Positions 59,887-64,000 of a DNA stretch of 64,000 nt are shown piece by piece. Every line of letters begins with the position of its first letter. Position 1 is the stretch's first letter. Under the pieces are notes generated by a model, which saw only the letters and a list, made by a program, of their open reading frames with translations, was not told where the DNA came from and ran no database searches. The stretch spans positions 62,001 to 126,000 of the forward strand of contig AZLU01000055.1 in NCBI GenBank assembly GCA_002224055.1, read 5' to 3'. Origin of the DNA: Pezizomycotina sp. ARF18. Lineage: Eukaryota; Ascomycota. The position numbers and the translations under genes were made by a program.

Positions 59887-60502
59887 CCAATGGGCGGGAA
59901 CTAACTGAACCACTTCTCATCGCTCTTAGAAACAACGGGATATATTTCTAGCTGAATTAAGAGTACAGCGTTAGCAATACAATTGCCCTTGAAATCCGAG
60001 CAGTGCACTATTATAATAACCTTTCCTATTCACGTAGTTTTCGTATCAAAAATTACTATTGGGAATGAGAGATGATGGTGATTCACCAGGCACTTTGCTG
60101 CTAGAATATTGTATTTAATTTCTCAACTTCGAATCAGCAAGATCAAGCGATCCTCGGTGTTGTATTTACAAGGTATTTCAGGGTCGTCTTCTTTACAAAG
60201 CTTCAGCGCTGGAGTAATCTCAAGGATGAGGGGAAAGCAGAAGATAAGTGATCGTCAAGAGTCTAAGAGGGTCAGAAACCATGGAGTTGAAGAAGGGGTA
60301 CAGAAAGAAGATAAAGAGGGATGAATTCAGGAACGCTCAGGATAAAACGCGAGAACGTGAAACCGACCGCCTGGATGAAACCTTTACGCTGATATACCCC
60401 GAGTTAAAAAAAAAAAAAAAAAAAAAAAAGTATCGTGAAGAGAACTTAGGAGATAAAGAAAGAGGACGAAAAACGTTAGGCTTGTTAAGATACAATACTA
60501 CT
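59887..60502. other. intergenic stretch with a poly-A run
   Basis: No supported gene; contains a 24-base A run at 60406-60429. It lies between two converging genes. Confidence 0.5.
60406..60429. repeat. A homopolymer, 24 bp
   Basis: Uninterrupted run of 24 A. Confidence 0.95.
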
Positions 60503-61650
60503 ACTTCTCTTTACTGGGCGCATGTACGCCCACAGTCGTCTCCGCCTCCTTACTCTCCTTCAACTCGCCCGTCTTATTTGTCGTAGAAGGCTTCAGCGTA
60601 TACGTGCCCAAACTACCTACGGGGCTCAACGTTATCTCATCTCTACCACCATTACTCTTATCGTATTGACCACCGTCGACGCAGTCACTCTGCTCTCGCC
60701 TGCTCCACGTCCGAGCGCTTCCGATTACTCTTCCTCCGCGACTGCGGGACGAGCGTACTGCCGCCAAGCGATTCATCGGCCTCCGTCACAAGTTTCGGTG
60801 CGTGCTTCCTAGCGAGCGGCCTCAGCGCGGGTAGACTACTACATATTATCGCGAGCTGCGGTTCAAGGTTCCCAAACAGCGTCAGCATGCCGCCGAATTC
60901 GCCTTCGATCGACAGCTCTCCGACCATGTTCTTATAAGCGTAGTAAACCTTAACCGCGCCGGCTCCGCACGATACGAGGCCTAATCCAAATATGACACTG
61001 CCCAGTTACGCTCTTTTGAAGGAATGTTAAGACGAAATAATAGGGGTATGGTATAACCACAGCACGACGTCTGTGAATACGTTGACGAAACCGGCTACGA
61101 CGATGGAGGCGCCGCCGTTCGGAACGCAGGTCGCCGTCAAGTAGTTCCACCATAAAACCGGTTTACACATGAAAATAAAGCAGAAGAAGGCGGCAAACGT
61201 GGAGCAGGTGATTAGGATAACGTGATCCATACGGCAACTCGCAAGGGCCGCCAGGTCGTGAGCTCGTAGTAGAATAGGAGTAACGATGATTTAATGGCGA
61301 GCAGCATTATAAGGGATATCAACATAGGGCGAATGAGTACTGTTGTCCATATATGTCAGAGAGGCTTTTACCAGCAATCGGAGAATAGAATCAAAACTAT
61401 CGAGCTTATAAAAAACACAGAGACGCACCACTTGGCTAAGAATATTTGCCTCCCCGTCAGCTCCCAGTTCCCCAGAAAATTAAGAAAATACGTATAGTCT
61501 GTCCCGGTTGCAGCGAGTTAGCTGGTAGACATGCTGTCTATTGGTTTTCTACTATCAGATCGCTTACTTATCCATGTCATCCACGTAAAGTCATCGTAAT
61601 AGCAGTCCCAAGGAGTATCGCCCAATCTGCCATCAATAATCCTCCATGAT
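60503..61650 (-). pseudogene. SAT4/fungal rhodopsin-domain membrane protein, copy 2 (broken)
   Basis: The upstream piece has DTPWDCYYDDFTWMTWIS, the place of the family's GWDDW motif. Then come IKSSLLLFYYELTTWRPLRV, TFAAFFCFIFMCKPVLWWNY, CVPNGGASIVVAGFVNVFTD and IPLLFRLNIPSKERNWAV. The domain ends with VIFGLGLVSCGAGAVKVYYA, then NLEPQLAIICSSLPALRPLA. This is the classic order K-SLL-FY / C.P...W / D-x-P / E...I.CSSLPALRPL of the seven-helix SAT4 rhodopsin-like domain. Frame changes lie near 61220, 61065 and 60990 and again after the domain near 60690; a Ser/Thr-rich cytoplasmic-like tail follows. Function of the family is mostly unknown. Confidence 0.68.
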
Positions 61651-64000
61651 AACATGCCTCGAATATTGCTGGCGCAGATGTATGGTATGATATCTAATAA
61701 TGTAGGATGGGATCGAACTTGTGGATTTGACTGTTAGAACTAACTAACTAACTGAGGGAATACACGATGCTATATATAATGAACTGATGATACTACAATC
61801 TTGATATAATGTATGCAGTCTGCCTCGACGGCTCGCAGAGCCTTGTCGTCGTAATCTCTTGACATCTACAGCTGAGATCTTGATATTCCAGCTGAAGTTC
61901 CTTGTTCCTCAGCTATACAAGATCATCTCGATGCCTATAGACTTGTCATGCTCTTTGGCATGCCCAATAGCTAGCAAATATATCCTCGCCGACACGATGA
62001 TAACTATAACCGCCATAAGAGTAAATACCGTTGCATCGAAGCCGTGGGGTTCACCAGTCCTTCTCTCGGTATATACTGCAGTGTCTGGTTCAAATAAGCC
62101 ACCAGCTCCTGCAGTGTACTCTGGCCGGAAGATAGTCTACCGCTACCACCTTCAGTATTGCCGCCGTACTATCTGAGCATCCTAGATACGCAGCGAGTTG
62201 GTGGTCCGTCGCGTTCGGATGGCTTGGAAGAATTCCGTTAGATTGCCTGCCAGGTATCGTCCTCTGATATTCATCCATCTCGGTGCTGCTGTCTGTAATA
62301 GACTAAATGCATTGCTGATGTAGTTTTGTTCAAAGCCGTCGATGTCCATTTTGAATAGAATCCTTTTAGTCAACGTTTCTCGACTACAACTTGTCAAACG
62401 CAAATCAAAATCAATTTCTGATTCCAACTAACCCCGCCGATATTCGAATTATACCATGAGCCCGATTCTCCCACTAAATGCTACAGAGAAAATAATTCTT
62501 CCAGAAATAAAAAAAATCTGGCTACGATCGCATGAACAATCGAAAAAGTGGGATGAATTGGAAATTTACGGGAATCATATGAGCAGATTTCTGCAAATCC
62601 TTACCGCCGCAACAATGCATTCCAACCAGAACTCAAATCTCTTGCCAAACCCGCCCGCATAGTCCAGAACATATCAATCCAGGGCTTCGGTCTACCATCT
62701 ACCAGATTTATCTCTCATTGGACCAATACGGAGAGCCTGTTCCGAGCTGCTATCAGGATCCGGCATCTGCCATCTTTCCCTGCTAGTCTTGCAGGAAATA
62801 TCGTCCAAAAAAAGCGCTCACAAGCTGAGCACTGGTTGTGTGGTTTCCTTACACCATGAGCCAATTATAACTTTTCCAGGCGAGAGGGATACAACGAATT
62901 ACTCAGGTAGAAATAGGCAGTTAGCGCAACCACCTCGGCAGAGACGAAGAGGCCGAACCATAGGATCGGTGGAAAGGTGGGGTAAAAGTCGTTCACTCGC
63001 AAGGCGCTGAGAACGATAAGTAGCAACGCGATATTATCATTCAATATTACAAGAGCTTTAAGCAGAGCTAAGATGTACTACCTAACAACACAATACCAAT
63101 TAATTAGAAAACCCGGAAACCTTCTATCGAGGAAGTGTGGGACATAAGTTGCTATTGGGCTGGAAAGAAAACAAAGGGCTTCGAGGCTTGCATAGAGTTT
63201 AAGCTGCAGACGAATCAGTGCTAACTAATAAGCGAAGCCACGAACGCCCGTGAAGTTACTCGATATTGCTGCACACCCTCTCACGGTTTCGCAAAGTGAG
63301 GTGAAGGGAAAAAATCAGTCTGCACAAATCCATGGCTCGATCTAGGAAGCTTCGCAAAGTGGAGTCTGCATTACCTAATTGATTCCAAATCGATCCAAGA
63401 GCTAGCGGTAAAAATCGCGATGAAGAAAACGGAAAGCATTCCTTTGTCTCACGTCGGAAAGGACGGACTCTGTGCTCCGAGATGCAAGGCTCTATCTCCT
63501 CGCCTCTTCGCCATTCGTTTATTCTCTTGGGCGGAATAAAGATCAATACACGCGCATTCGCCACCCACTGAGTATTATATGAACATCAATATTGGAAGGC
63601 TGGCGGCCCTCATACTCGTGGCGCTGGAATAGCGCGCTCGAGGCGTTCGTGTTGTTTTGCGAGATTTGTCGCCCCTCGGCATAACGATAAGATTCATATG
63701 CATCTGAAGGACTAAAGTTCTCAAAGACTGGAAAAGAGCTGATAACTGGCCAGCTTATAGTTTTTTCAGTAAGTATTCGAATGTTCGTTCCTAAAATAAC
63801 TGGATTTGAAATGGCAAGATCGACTTATGACTAGTCCAAGTACTGGTTCTTGTGATTCGATACTATAGTACCATGATTAAGCAATGTGTATCAGAACATC
63901 ATACTTCTAGAAACATTTCTCCTGCTGATTAAACATATGTTTCTAGTGCGTTTACTACCGTACAATAACCTGAAAAACATTTCGTGCCTAAGATTCAATT
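61651..64000. other. stretch without a firmly supported gene
   Basis: Weak coding candidates only: a minus-strand piece at 62182-62427 with LTEFFQAIRTRRTTNSLRI and a plus-strand frame from ATG 62456 (MSPILPLNATEKIILPEIKK). Neither has a recognised family. The last 900 bases show nothing. Confidence 0.35.

Noticed and set aside
1-64000. retroelements, Polinton-like elements and DNA transposons with coding capacity
   Set aside because: No reverse transcriptase, integrase, capsid, DDE transposase or long terminal repeats were recognised; absence of detection is not proof given the degraded intergenic sequence.

Overview
The window looks like an accessory, gene-decay region of a filamentous ascomycete (Pezizomycotina). 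Evidence: short spliceosomal introns of about 60-120 bp with GTAAGT or GTGAGT donors, CTAAC branch points and TAG acceptors; and typical filamentous-fungal families (HeLo cell-death domain with a kinase-like domain, kinase-ankyrin protein, F-box proteins, SAT4/fungal rhodopsin-domain membrane proteins, a cutinase-type esterase, OTT_1508-like deaminase-fold proteins). No rRNA, convincing tRNA, CRISPR, reverse transcriptase, integrase or transposase was seen. One assembly gap of N lies at 15628-16059.

Layout. 0-1.1 kb: decayed multi-pass membrane protein (copy A). 4.8-7.3 kb: two F-box-type paralogues facing tail to tail. 8.5-13 kb: small helical or disordered proteins plus one small protein with a clean intron. 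14.6 kb: an isolated exon-like piece. 16-18 kb: AT-rich, homopolymer-rich, no gene seen. 18.2-22.7 kb: three unrecognised genes, two with highly charged tails. 22.7-28.8 kb: a HeLo/kinase-like fossil head to head with a kinase-SEL1-ankyrin gene. 30-30.9 kb: secreted cutinase-like esterase. 31.5-41.3 kb: an LRR/F-box-like remnant, three more small helical proteins and two unrecognised genes. 41.9-46.5 kb: two tandem deaminase-fold genes on the minus strand. 47.3-53.4 kb: a rhodopsin-domain gene and two F-box genes. 54.4-55.5 kb: membrane protein copy B. 56.0-59.9 kb: two stand-alone copies of the deaminase genes' C-terminal domain, then a third deaminase-fold gene. 60.5-61.65 kb: a second rhodopsin-domain gene. 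61.65-64 kb: no supported gene.

Two themes stand out. First, almost every recognisable gene is interrupted by small frame changes although its protein signal and splice sites are still legible. That means either young, region-wide decay or an assembly rich in small indel errors; sequence alone cannot decide. Second, the most distinctive content is the 41.9-59.9 kb family: an N-terminal helical domain, a deaminase-like core with shared HPE and C-x-x-C motifs, and a ~100-residue C-terminal domain (marked by [DE]DM near its start and KDIC later) that also occurs alone. I do not recognise that C-terminal domain. The HeLo/kinase-like and kinase-ankyrin pair at 22.7-28.8 kb is a second possible defence or recognition module. 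Functions are inferred from motifs; no database search was possible.
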